Positions 1 to 8,329 of a stretch of DNA of 64,000 nt are shown here, one piece after another. A model generated the notes under the pieces. The model saw only the letters and a list, made by a program, of their open reading frames with translations. It made no database searches and was not told the DNA's origin. A program made the translations under genes and the position numbers. Location: contig CAVSZI010000008.1 in the NCBI GenBank assembly GCA_963732345.1, positions 1 to 64,000 of the forward strand. The letters are read 5' to 3'. The DNA comes from Bog-532 sp963732345 (GTDB taxonomy: Bacteria > Actinomycetota > Actinomycetes > Streptosporangiales > Streptosporangiaceae). The first letter of the stretch is position 1, and every line of letters begins with the position of its first letter.

Positions 1-47
1 TATGACGGAACTCAGGCCGGGCCGCCGAGAGCACCTAACGTGACGTC

Positions 48-206
48 ATGGACAACCGAGTGCAGGTCCGCGAGTTCCTCGCCTCCCGGCGGGCGCGGAT
101 CACCCCCGGGCAGGCCGGCCTGCCCGCCTATGGCGGCAACCGCCGGGTGACAGGACTGCGCCGGGAGGAGGTCGCGATGCTCGCCGGGGTCAGCATCGAC
201 TACCGA
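48..206 (+). pseudogene. truncated MmyB-type HTH regulator (5' fragment)
   Basis: The first about 52 codons read as the N-terminus of an actinobacterial MmyB/XRE-type helix-turn-helix regulator: an RREFLASRRARI-like start (here VREFLASRRARI), then TGLRREEVAMLAGVSIDY, the HTH recognition segment. Family members continue with YYTRLERG and a ligand-binding domain, about 280 residues in all. Here homology stops right after VSIDY and the sequence switches to short-chain dehydrogenase remnants, so only the 5' end survives. No function is expected. Confidence 0.6.
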
Positions 207-207
207 C

Positions 208-467
208 CGCACCGGCCGCTACCCGGACACGTTCATTCCCGAGGTACTGGAGATGACCGGCCATTCCGCGGTCCGGCAGCTCGTCGACCGCGCCCTCGGC
301 CGGCCCGGCCGGATCGACGCCATCGTCAGCAACGCCGGCTACGGCCTGTTCGGCGCTGCCAAGGAACTGGCTCCCGGGCACTCGAATCCACCATCGACAC
401 CCTGCGCAAGCGGATCGAAGACTTCCAGAAGCGGACCAGCCTGGCCGCCTCCACCGACTTCCCGCCC
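208..467 (+). pseudogene. internally deleted short-chain dehydrogenase (SDR) remnant
   Basis: Two pieces of one SDR can be read. The N-terminal piece, in the frame of base 253, contains RYPDTFIPEVLEM and then GRIDAIVSNAGYGLFG, the NAG-motif region of the Rossmann fold. From base 378, in another frame, ALESTIDTLRKRIEDF and LAASTDFP resemble the C-terminal end of the same family. The middle of the protein, including the YxxxK catalytic motif, is missing and the two parts are out of frame. This is a dead gene with a large internal deletion, fused behind the HTH fragment. Confidence 0.55.
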
Positions 468-545
468 CGGCGACAGACCACGCAACACCTGCCGCGCATA
501 GCCGCGCTCCCGGAACAAGAACACGAGATCGGGCAGTCCGGGCGT

Positions 546-713
546 TTGCTCGCCCTGGCGCAGATCAGTGTCCACGAGATCGGATCGATCGAGGCGTACT
601 TCGCGCAGCCTGGCACGGGCCAGGTTCGTGTGCGGCATCTGAGTTCCTGCCAGGTCGCCGCCATCGAGCTGAAGGCCACGCAGGTCTGTCCGCGACAGGT
701 GAAGGATTCGCGC
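546..713 (-). pseudogene. pentapeptide-repeat protein fragment
   Basis: On the minus strand this stretch encodes about ten consecutive A(D/N)LXX-type pentapeptides (for example TDLRG, GDLAG, TNLAR, SDLVD, TDLRQ), the signature of a right-handed quadrilateral beta-helix. The open frame continues on both sides (339-806), but the flanking residues show no family and the 3' part is antisense to the SDR remnant. It is probably the surviving core of a larger pentapeptide-repeat protein. Its partner or role cannot be inferred. Confidence 0.5.
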
Positions 714-952
714 ATCCGGTGATGGCGGCGGCCGACAGCCCAAGACGCCTACGGCCGCCGCGATATCGGGGGCACGGATACTCGGCCAAGACAGGCGCTC
801 CTCCACGGTGGCGGTGGGATGCTGGTAACGCTAACGCTAACCGGCAAGGGCTGGGCGTTCAGGCGCGCCGCCGAGGCAGCCATTACCGGCACGATCGGCC
901 CATGGGCGGCAGCGCTCGGCGAACAGCACCTGCTCGCTCTCGGCGGCCGGGC

Positions 953-2230
953 TCAGCCCTCGGCGAGATAGCCGTACCGGTCGCGGAAGGCCTCGGGCGT
1001 GAGCCCTGAGGCCGCTGCGATCGGGCGGAGTTTCTCCGGATCCTCGAGGTCCTCGCGGTCCAGCCGGATCATGTACTCGCGGGCCACCTGGTACGAGCTC
1101 GACTCGATGTTCACCAGCCGGATCCGCACCCGCCCCGTCTCGGGGTCGCTGAACGACCCGAAGGGCAGCGGCACCATGTGCCCTTCCTGGATCGTGACCA
1201 TGCCGCCGGGCTCGTCGCCTTCCAGCACCCGCTTCAGGTAGTCGACGGCACCGTAGCCAAGGTCGCGGGTGTACTCGATGTCGAACGGGATGGGGGGCGC
1301 GCACCGGAGTTCGTAGCCGATGTTCTTGCCCTCGACCGTGACCTTCTCCCCTCGCTCCTTGAAGCGGTCCTTGACCTGCTTCGCCAGCAGGCGGTCCAGC
1401 TCGAGCTCGGCCAGCCGGACGTGGCCGTGCTCGTCTCGCTCGGCCTCCGGCATGGCCTGCTGGAGCTCGTCCGGGGGGAGGCGCAGGCCGATGCCCTCGG
1501 CGAGCACCGCCACGCCGAAGGGGCGGCCGTGGGCGATCCGCTTGAGCATCGAGCTCTCCAGGACGTCCACCAGGCGCGACAGCCGGATGGGCTCGTCGCG
1601 GGGGAATTCCTCGGCGATCAGCGTGAGGGTGGCCCCGGCCGACTTTCCGATGCCCACGGCCAGGTGGCCGGCTGAGCGGCCCATGGCTACCACCAGGTAC
1701 CACCGCTGGGTGGTGATGGCGTCGGTCATCAGGTTGTTGACGAGCTGGACCCCCACGCTCCTGGCGGTCTCGAAGCCGAAGGTCGGCGTGCCGCCCGGTA
1801 GCGGCAGGTCGTTGTCGATGGTCTTCGGCACGTGCGCCACGCGCAGGCCCCCGCCGGCCGCCTCGGCCAGCCGGGACGCTGAGAACGCGGTGTCGTCCCC
1901 GCCGATCGTCACGAGCGCGTCGATCCCCAGCTTGTGCAGCGACTCCAGACAGGCGTGCAGCCTCCAGTCCGGGTCGGAGGCGTCCTCGTCGCGCACCGTC
2001 GGGTTGGCCCGCGAGGTCCGGATGATCGACCCGCCCTGGACGTGGATCCTCGACACGTCCGTGATGGACAGGGGCCGAGCCTCCTCGATCCGGCCTTCGA
2101 TGAGGTGCTGGAAGCCGTCCATGATCCCCAGGACGTCCCACCCGGAGTTCCGGGCCTCGATCGTGGCCGCAGAGATCACCGAGTTCATCCCCGGGGCTGG
2201 GCCGCCGCCGCACAAGATTCCGAGCTTCAC
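953..2230 (-). CDS. 6-phosphofructokinase family, pyrophosphate-dependent type
   Basis: A 425-residue PfkA-family protein that phosphorylates fructose 6-phosphate to fructose 1,6-bisphosphate in glycolysis. Visible motifs are the N-terminal glycine-rich GILCGGGPAPGMN, GGDDTAFSA near residue 110, PKTIDNDLP near 135 and MGRSAGHLA near 183. In this family GGDD in place of GGDG is associated with pyrophosphate rather than ATP as phosphoryl donor, so a PPi-dependent, possibly reversible enzyme is inferred. I prefer the GTG start at 2230 (VKLGILCGGG), where homology begins and a GGGGG sits just upstream. The upstream ATG-frame extension has no family similarity. Its neighbours are unrelated remnants, so it appears monocistronic. 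Specific subclass (PfkA long versus 'diphosphate-fructose-6-phosphate 1-phosphotransferase') is less certain. Confidence 0.88.
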   Translation of the reverse strand: MKLGILCGGGPAPGMNSVISAATIEARNSGWDVLGIMDGFQHLIEGRIEEARPLSITDVSRIHVQGGSIIRTSRANPTVRDEDASDPDWRLHACLESLHKLGIDALVTIGGDDTAFSASRLAEAAGGGLRVAHVPKTIDNDLPLPGGTPTFGFETARSVGVQLVNNLMTDAITTQRWYLVVAMGRSAGHLAVGIGKSAGATLTLIAEEFPRDEPIRLSRLVDVLESSMLKRIAHGRPFGVAVLAEGIGLRLPPDELQQAMPEAERDEHGHVRLAELELDRLLAKQVKDRFKERGEKVTVEGKNIGYELRCAPPIPFDIEYTRDLGYGAVDYLKRVLEGDEPGGMVTIQEGHMVPLPFGSFSDPETGRVRIRLVNIESSSYQVAREYMIRLDREDLEDPEKLRPIAAASGLTPEAFRDRYGYLAEG

Positions 2231-2413
2231 GCCCCCATCGTTCCAGCAACGAGGCGATCTGGGCAAGCGGACTGGCCCCGGAGTTCAGAACCATGCCCGA
2301 TCACAAATCCCGGCGCCACGACGCGCCACCGCCCGCGCAGCATCTATCTGGCTGGTGATCATGCGCACGCGATCCGCGTGTGATGGCGCGCGGCTCCCAG
2401 AGGTCAAAAGCGT

Positions 2414-2600
2414 CTACAGTACCGGCCCGTACGCCGGCCACCAGCGGGGCAGGCCGCCGGTGCGCTTGTGCACGTCGGGCGCCGCAGCCGGATCGACCAG
2501 CTCAGCGACCTCATCGACGGTAAACGGCGCAAGCGTGGGCGTCACGGCGCCGTACCGGCCGAGGTCGGCGAGGACGCCGCCAGCCGACCGACCCTGGGCG
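2414..2600 (-). pseudogene. AAA/LuxR-type ATPase fragment
   Basis: The minus strand reads LAPFTVDEVAELV, then HKRTGGLPRWW and a stop. This resembles the end of the ATPase module of STAND/LuxR-type regulators (LxPLTxDEVAxLV and the following RTGGNPFxV). The remainder of the gene is absent. The piece lies immediately downstream of the Jet remnants and partly overlaps their open frame in another frame. Assignment rests on short motifs only. Confidence 0.35.
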
Positions 2601-2872
2601 ATTCCGCATCAGGTCCAGCAGGAGCCAACGCTCACCCACGTTGACGCCCGGGTCAGCGCTGAGTTCCCGCGTCGTCTTCCGGCCCAGCGGGAAACCTGGC
2701 CAGCGTCGCGTCAACCGGATCCTTCGCCATGACCGACAACTCTGACGACGCCCGGTCGGCCGGCGATTGCCTTTTCGACCGCGGAGAAGCTGATGCGTTC
2801 TTGTTCCAGGCGGACTGACGAAGCATGGGCGCCAGAGATGAGCTCGGCGTACAGAGCCGATTCGGACGGATC

Positions 2873-3590
2873 GATGCTCCAGCGCACGCTGCTCGGATTT
2901 CAGCTCCTCGGCCCGGTTCACCATTGACTGCCAATCGATCTCGGCGAACCCCCGCGTCTGGTCCAGTCCCGCGAGCACCTGGCCGCGCTCAATCGACCCG
3001 TCCCTGGCCTTCTTGTGCCGGTCCTCCTCCGCGCTGATCGCGGTGAGCCGCGCGGCCAGGGCCGTGGCCCGGTTCAGCAGCGCATCGGTCTTCCGCTCGC
3101 TGGACCAGCCGAGCACATACGTGCTGCGGTCGTCGATGCGCTTGCGGTCGTCCTTCTCATGCCGCCCCCCGCCGCCCTTGATCTGGCCGGCCTTGGTGAT
3201 CGCCCGGGGCAGCCGGCGGAACTCCGCCATCGTCTCAACGCACTCAACGTCGGCGCGGCTGGCCAGTTCCCGTTCCAGCCATGGAGCGAAGGGCGTGTCC
3301 TTGAGCTCCAGCTTGACGGCCAGGGTCTTCCCGCCGAGCGCTGGGGGCGCCGCCCGTCCCGCCCGTGCTGTCTCGGGGACCCGGTAGTAGACGATGCGCC
3401 CGTTCAGGTGGTGGCCGTTGATCCAGTCAGACACCACGGCGTAGTGCCCATCGGGGACGAGGACGGACAGCGCGAAGGAGTGCAGCAGGCGTTCGGCGGC
3501 GCCTTCCCAGTCCGCCTCCTCCGGGCGCACCGCGATCAGCTCTCCGGCGAACGGCAGTGCCTCAGGCGCCAGCTTCAGCTCGCGGCACAG
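2873..3590 (-). pseudogene. JetC (Wadjet SMC-like ATPase) internal fragment
   Basis: Residues about 203-441 of the continuous minus-strand frame match the central region of JetC, the SMC-like subunit of the Wadjet plasmid-defence complex (recognised from memory of the family: CRELKLAPEALPFAGEL, RPEEADWEGAAERLLHSF, AITKAGQIKGGGGRHEKDD, RIDDRSTYVLGWSSE, and a heptad-like Ala/Leu/Glu coiled coil to EELKSEQRALE). The Walker A N-terminus and the signature/Walker B C-terminus, both required for ATPase heads, are missing. It is joined in frame to a JetA fragment upstream, so JetB and both flanking parts have been deleted. Non-functional as a defence system. Confidence 0.7.
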
Positions 3591-3637
3591 CCAGGGCCCG
3601 CAGGTCCAGTTGCCGCCTCGGAATGTTGTTCTTGTGC

Positions 3638-4196
3638 CCGAATCCACGTAGACCTGCTCGAATAGGGCGCCCGGATCGGTCTCCTCGTCGGCGTTGCGGA
3701 CCTGCTCGCTGTCAATACGTGTCTTCTCGACCGGCGCGTACAGCGGGCGCTCCAGGGGAAGGCGGATGGCCGGCGAGGGCGCGTCCAGCTCGGTATTTAC
3801 CGGGATGTTCCGCATGTCGCGGAGCTGGAGCGCATGCGACTCGATGCCGCGCAGGATGTCGATCACCCGGCGGTTCTCGAACCACACCTGGTCATCGAGG
3901 AACCGCCGCAGCTGCTCGGAGAGCTGCCGGACGGTCGCCTGGGTCCGTTCGGCGGCATCCAGCCAGTCGTAGCGAACATGCCGCAGCCGCGGATCGTGCT
4001 CGGCGATCTCGGTGAACTGGTGCACGCGGTCCAAGAGGCCGGACAGCTCCTCCTGGCGCGCCTGGGACAGCAGGAAACCGTAGAACGCCTGGAACGACTT
4101 ACCCTGGTCCGAGCCGGCGATTGACTCCCGGCTGCCCAGGACATCGTCTAGGAGTTCACCTTTGCCGCCGTGCCAGCCGGCGATCTTTTCCCGCAA
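3638..4196 (-). pseudogene. JetA (DUF3375, Wadjet) internal fragment
   Basis: Codons 1-186 of the minus-strand frame match the middle of JetA/DUF3375, the kleisin-like subunit of type I Wadjet systems: GKGELLDDVLGSRESI, SFQAFYGFLLSQARQEELS, LRHVRYDWLDAAERTQATV, SEQLRRFLDDQVWFENRR, LPLERPLYAPVEK and DPGALFEQVYVD. The frame opens with TTG but has no true start; the preceding JetA residues lie on the opposite strand next door. The C-terminal part of JetA is lost and the frame runs straight into JetC. The natural order jetA-jetB-jetC-jetD fits one deletion that removed the 3' half of jetA, all of jetB and the 5' half of jetC. Confidence 0.72.
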
Positions 4197-4353
4197 TGAC
4201 GATCAGATAGCCCGCGTCGAGGCGGGCGATATGCCGATGCTCGACGGGACCGCGGTGCGTGACCGCTACCAGCAGTTCTCGGTGACCGCGCGGGAACTGC
4301 TCGCTGACTTTCGTCAGGTGGAGGAGAACTTCCGGAAACTGGACCGGCAGTTG
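4195..4353 (+). pseudogene. inverted piece of JetA (DUF3375)
   Basis: The plus strand encodes DDQIARVEAGD, then VRDRYQQFSVTARELLADF and VEENFRKLDRQL. In the JetA family this segment lies directly N-terminal of the REKIAGW segment that opens the minus-strand fragment. So about 157 bp of jetA has been flipped in place. The junctions share TTGC: the plus strand ends GGCAGTTGCCC and the minus strand begins TTGCGGG. No JetA sequence further upstream is recognisable after 4353. Confidence 0.65.
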
Positions 4354-4534
4354 CCCGTCACCCCGCCTCACCCAGGCCGCTGCGGCCAGCGCCCTGGCGC
4401 CGCGCTGTTAAGGTCGCGGACGGAGAACTGGCCCGGTTCACCCGCCGCTCCCCCGCCTAAGCCGTCCCAGTTTCCCGGGCTGCGGGGGCTGGCGTGTAAT
4501 GGGGAAGACTGACGATCGCGATGGAGGGAGCCTG

Positions 4535-5911
4535 ATGGCGTACCAGGTAGTGAATCCGGCGACGGGGAAGCTGGAGAGCGAGTACCCGACGGCGACCGAC
4601 GCGGAGATCAGCGACGTGCTGGGGCGGGCGGACCGGGGCTACCGGTCGTGGCGGCGGACGCCGCTGGAGGATCGGGCCGGGATCCTGCGCCAGGTCGCTC
4701 AGCTGTACCGGGACCGCGCGGACGAGCTGGCCGCGATCATCACCCGGGAGATGGGCAAGATCACCAAGGCGGCGCTGGGCGAGCTGAAGTTCGCCTCCAA
4801 CATCTACCGGTACTACGCCGAGCACGGCGCCGAGCTGCTGCGGGACCAGCCGCTGGACAGCCGGCTGCCCGGGTCGGCCTGGGTGCGCAAGAGCCCGATC
4901 GGGGCGCTGCTCGGGATCATGCCGTGGAACTACCCCTACTACCAGGTGGCCCGGTTTGCGGCGCCGAACCTGATGATCGGGAACACCATCGTGCTCAAGC
5001 ACGCGCCGCAGTGCCCGGAGTCGGCGCTGGCCATGCAGCAGATCTTCCGTGACGCGGGGTTGCCGCAGGACGCTTACATCAACGTGTTCGCCAGTAACGA
5101 GCAGGTCGCGCACATGATCGCGGACCCGCGGATCGCCGGGGTGTCGGTGACCGGCAGCGAGCGGGCCGGATCGGCGGTGGCCGCCGCCGCCGGGCAGCAC
5201 CTGAAAAAGGTCGTGCTGGAGCTGGGCGGCAGCGACCCGTTCATTGTGCTGGACGGCGCCGAGCTGCCCGCGGTGGCCAAGACGGCGGCCGCGGCCCGGA
5301 TGGAGAACGGCGGCCAGGCCTGCAACGCGTCCAAGCGGATGATCGTGGCCGAAGGCGTCTACGACGACTTCATGACCGAATTCACCGCGGCCATGTCCGG
5401 CTACGTGACCGGCGACCCGACCCACCCGGCCACCAGCTACGGGCCGCTGTCCTCCGAGCAAGCGGCGCAGAACCTGATGACCCAGATCGAGGACGCGGTC
5501 AGCAAGGGCGCCACCGTACACCTGGGCGGGCACCGGCTGGACGGGCCCGGCGCGTTCGTGGAGCCGACCGTGCTGTCCGGGGTGACGCCGGACATGCGCG
5601 CCTTCCGCGAGGAGCTGTTCGGCCCCGCGGCCGTGGTGTACAAGGTGGCCGACCCGGACGAGGCCGTCGAGCTGGCCAACAGCAGCGCGTTCGGCCTGGG
5701 CGGCTCGGTGTTCAGCAGCGACCAGCAGGTGGCCATGGACGTGGCCGACCGGCTGGACGTGGGTATGGTGTGGATCAACACCGCCGAGCTGGGCGGCCCG
5801 GAACTGCCGTTCGGCGGCACCAAGCGGTCCGGGGTCGGCCGCGAGCTCGGCCCGCTCGGCATCGACGAGTTCGTCAACAAGAAGCTCATGCACACGCCGC
5901 CCGGAGGCTAG
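4535..5911 (+). CDS. NAD(P)-dependent succinate-semialdehyde-type aldehyde dehydrogenase
   Basis: A 458-residue aldehyde dehydrogenase oxidising an aldehyde to its acid, most like succinate-semialdehyde dehydrogenases (GabD/Sad class). It has MPWNYPYYQ near the N-terminal cofactor fold, VTGSERAGSAV, the general-base glutamate in LELGGSDPF (about E229), the catalytic cysteine in GGQACNASK (about C263), EELFGPAA and the C-terminal PFGGTKRSGVGREL. The start is ATG 4535, preceded at good spacing by GGAGGGAG; the frame is open 36 nt further upstream but without a ribosome site. It stands alone between the Jet remnants and a convergent methyltransferase gene, so its pathway (GABA or other) is not shown by context. 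Confidence 0.9.
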   Translation: MAYQVVNPATGKLESEYPTATDAEISDVLGRADRGYRSWRRTPLEDRAGILRQVAQLYRDRADELAAIITREMGKITKAALGELKFASNIYRYYAEHGAELLRDQPLDSRLPGSAWVRKSPIGALLGIMPWNYPYYQVARFAAPNLMIGNTIVLKHAPQCPESALAMQQIFRDAGLPQDAYINVFASNEQVAHMIADPRIAGVSVTGSERAGSAVAAAAGQHLKKVVLELGGSDPFIVLDGAELPAVAKTAAAARMENGGQACNASKRMIVAEGVYDDFMTEFTAAMSGYVTGDPTHPATSYGPLSSEQAAQNLMTQIEDAVSKGATVHLGGHRLDGPGAFVEPTVLSGVTPDMRAFREELFGPAAVVYKVADPDEAVELANSSAFGLGGSVFSSDQQVAMDVADRLDVGMVWINTAELGGPELPFGGTKRSGVGRELGPLGIDEFVNKKLMHTPPGG

Positions 5912-5993
5912 CAGCGCGCGCCGTCCACCTACCGGTGCCCGACCTGCTAGCAGCCAAGACGGAACTGGCCGTCGGCGCCGGCCTACTGGCCGG

Positions 5994-6914
5994 CTAGCTT
6001 CGGCGCAGCACCGCGGCCTGTTTCTCCAGCGGGAGGATCTCGGAGCCGAAATCCGGGTACGCGTCAAGCCAGCGCTGCAGTACTTTGTGCATGTCCGGCA
6101 CGACGAGGTCGTCGAGGACGGCGGTGGCAACCGGGCTCAGCGATCCGCTCAGCAACGGCAGCGCCGGATACCGGGCCTGGTGACCGGTGGTCGCGGGGGG
6201 CCCGTCAACGAAAAGGAGATCGATCCCCGTCAGGTCCTCCCATGCCCGCCTCGCGTACCACGAGTAGGTCTCGCCATCAAGGCTGAAGCTCTCCAGCGGG
6301 GCGTCGCGTACCTCGGCGAGGTCGCGGACGTCATGCCTGGCCAGGAAGTCGCGGGTCTTGCCGCCGAAAACCGGGTCGTGATCGAGCGCGATGATCCGGC
6401 CGTCGATCTTGAACCGCCGCATCGCTAGTGCGAGCCACAGCGTGGAGACGCCGCTGCCGCATTCCACCACGAGCGACGGCCGTTCGCTGATAACCAGGTC
6501 GACCAGCACCACGAGCAGGTCTGGCGACGCTGCCCAGCCCCGGGTGGCGGGCACCACGTCGTTGGCTGGCAGCACGGCACCCAGGTTCTGCAACGCTTCC
6601 AGCTGGCGGAATGTCTGCTTGATCTCTTTCTTGATCTCTTTCTTGATCTCCTCGATGTCGGCTCCGACCCGCCGTACGGTGTCGTGCGTGCGCGTGGTTT
6701 CGCCGGCCAGGTTGCCGATCCGGCTGGCCAGGTCGAGGCTGTGCCTGATCAGCAGCAGCAGGCCGCCAAGCAGCGGTCCCAGCGCCATCAGTGCCACTGT
6801 CGGCACCGCGCCCGCGCCTGTTGCCAGCCCAAGCCCGAGCGCGCCAGCCAGCCACGCGGTGACCAGCACGGCTACTGTCTCGATGCGCACGAGCTGCCGG
6901 ATCAGTCGGCGCAT
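5994..6914 (-). CDS. membrane-anchored class I SAM-dependent methyltransferase-like protein
   Basis: 306 residues. Two hydrophobic helices (about 13-33 and 38-57) form an N-terminal anchor, followed by a charged coiled coil with the repeat EIKKEIKKEIKQ (about 88-100). Then comes a Rossmann domain with VVECGSGVSTLWLA (the SAM-binding glycine loop), RIIALDHDP (acidic ribose-binding residue) and LLFVDGPPATTGHQARYPAL, as in Methyltransf_24-type proteins. The substrate is unknown; such enzymes often sit in envelope or glycan clusters. The start at ATG 6914 has AAAGGAG upstream. It converges with the aldehyde dehydrogenase. Downstream remnants give no functional context. Confidence 0.75.
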   Translation of the reverse strand: MRRLIRQLVRIETVAVLVTAWLAGALGLGLATGAGAVPTVALMALGPLLGGLLLLIRHSLDLASRIGNLAGETTRTHDTVRRVGADIEEIKKEIKKEIKQTFRQLEALQNLGAVLPANDVVPATRGWAASPDLLVVLVDLVISERPSLVVECGSGVSTLWLALAMRRFKIDGRIIALDHDPVFGGKTRDFLARHDVRDLAEVRDAPLESFSLDGETYSWYARRAWEDLTGIDLLFVDGPPATTGHQARYPALPLLSGSLSPVATAVLDDLVVPDMHKVLQRWLDAYPDFGSEILPLEKQAAVLRRS

Positions 6915-7033
6915 GGCGGACTCCTTTATCCTGCGGTCGGTGAGGTCTTCATGTTCGGGGCTGAGCTGGGCAGATGGCCTGCGGCTGATGGAGTGCCCAC
7001 AGGTTAAGCGGGCTTGGCCACACAGGCCGGGTT

Positions 7034-7216
7034 CTAGCGCTTCCAGTGTGGATCGGCTTCGGCGATGGCGAGGCTGAGGGCTTCGAGTTCAGCGACGAGT
7101 TCGCGGAACCGGCGCTGGTTGTCGAACCAGGGCTGGTAGTCGGCGAGTTGCTCGTCGGTCAGGATGCGGGTGGCGGTCTTGCCGCACGTCTGGCGCACCT
7201 CATTAAGCATAAGTGC
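7034..7216 (-). pseudogene. DUF6788-type transposon-associated protein, 3' fragment
   Basis: The minus strand ends TRILTDEQLADYQPWFDNQ, then RRFRELVAELEALSLAI and a stop. This resembles the C-terminal part of DUF6788-like proteins that accompany actinobacterial transposases. No start or upstream half is present. With the neighbouring recombinase remnant it suggests that a mobile element once lay at 7.0-7.6 kb. Confidence 0.5.
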
Positions 7217-7278
7217 TGTATGAATAAAGTAGAGGCGACAGCTTTTCAGACCGGCGCCGATGGATTGGCCCGGACCGT

Positions 7279-7548
7279 TTAGCGTAGCTGGCGGGCCTGA
7301 TCACGTTCGCGGTTCTGCCGGCCCTGCCTGCGCAGGGAGCGGCCTAGCCGGTCCGGGGACGGGACGACCAGGGGGGTGCCGCCCTCGCGCAGGTAGTCCA
7401 GGGCCTTCCAGAGTTCTTCGCGTTCGACGTTCTTGCCGGGCTTCTTGTAGGCGAAGATCCGGATGCAGCCCGCCTCGGTCAGCGCGGTGATATGCCGGTC
7501 CAGAAACTGGTCCTTCGTGGGGACTGCCATCCCGCTGGCGGGTGTCAC
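7279..7548 (-). pseudogene. serine recombinase (resolvase) N-terminal fragment
   Basis: The minus strand reads TKDQFLDRHITALTEAGCIR, GKNVEREELWKALDYLREGG and PSPDRLGRSL, which is the middle of the resolvase/invertase catalytic domain. The arginine of the DRLGRS motif is retained. The extreme N-terminus with the nucleophilic serine, and the DNA-binding C-terminus, are missing; the last about 18 residues are basic and unrelated. It is an inactive relic of a site-specific recombinase or IS607-like element. Confidence 0.6.
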
Positions 7549-7752
7549 CTGGTGGGATCCATGGTCCGTGACTGGTCCTGTTCACGGCACTTGAGCGGCG
7601 GCCGCCCAGGCAAGGCCGATATAACGGAGCGGAAGGCCGCGCTGACCGATCCTGACCGTGGCCTGCAGAATTTCCGGTCCGCGCCAGGCAAATCCGCTTT
7701 GTGTCACGTACTACGGGTATCTCGTAAATTCCGCTTCGAATGGAGACGGCCA

Positions 7753-8292
7753 ATGCATGAGAAAACGATATGGGCTCCCTTTGGGCTGGTGGCCATGGCG
7801 CTTATCGCTGCGGCATGCGGCAGCTCATCGACGACCCCTCAGAGCCCGGGCAGCCCGTCAGCGGCCGGCGCTTCCTCCGCCGCCTCGGCCAGCGCGAGCT
7901 CATCCGGGACGGCCCTGAAGACCGCCACAATCGGCGGCGTGACCGTGCTGACCAACGCCAAGGGCTTCACGCTGTACTCATTCGCCCCGGACACGGCAAC
8001 CAGGTCGAACTGCAACGGGGCGTGCGCGACATACTGGCCACCGGTGAAGGGCCCGGCGACCGCGGGCCCCGGCGTCACCGGCACGCTCACGACGATCACG
8101 CGCTCGGACGGCTCGATGCAGGCCGCCTACGACGGGCATCCGCTCTACACGTATGTCGGTGATACCGCACCGGGTCAGGCGAAGGGCAACGGGCTCAACC
8201 TGTCCGGCGGTGTGTGGCACGAGGTGACCGCTTCCGGCGGCGCGGCGCCGGCCCAGAGCTCGTCATCGGGCTCCGGTGGCGGCGGCTACTGA
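7753..8292 (+). CDS. secreted-repeat (COG4315-type) lipoprotein
   Basis: 179 residues. The signal peptide is followed by an approximate lipobox (LIAAACGSS) and an Ala/Ser linker, so it should be exported and lipid-anchored. The mature domain holds two copies of the 'secreted repeat': NAKGFTLYSFAPD...CNGACATYWPPV and YDGHPLYTYVGDTAPGQAKG. Proteins of this family are small, cysteine-containing envelope proteins of unknown biochemical role. The start ATG 7753 lies after GGAGACGG; the longer open frame upstream overlaps recombinase debris. The next gene starts 37 nt downstream and carries the same domain, so the two probably form an operon. Confidence 0.82.
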   Translation: MHEKTIWAPFGLVAMALIAAACGSSSTTPQSPGSPSAAGASSAASASASSSGTALKTATIGGVTVLTNAKGFTLYSFAPDTATRSNCNGACATYWPPVKGPATAGPGVTGTLTTITRSDGSMQAAYDGHPLYTYVGDTAPGQAKGNGLNLSGGVWHEVTASGGAAPAQSSSSGSGGGGY

Positions 8293-8329
8293 GCGGCCGG
8301 GTGACGGCCGGCTGCCGGAGGAGCACGAG

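Noticed and set aside
837..2294. 485-codon minus-strand frame overlapping the phosphofructokinase.
   Set aside because: It is a high-GC shadow frame rich in Arg/Pro/Gly without domains; the phosphofructokinase frame is clearly coding.
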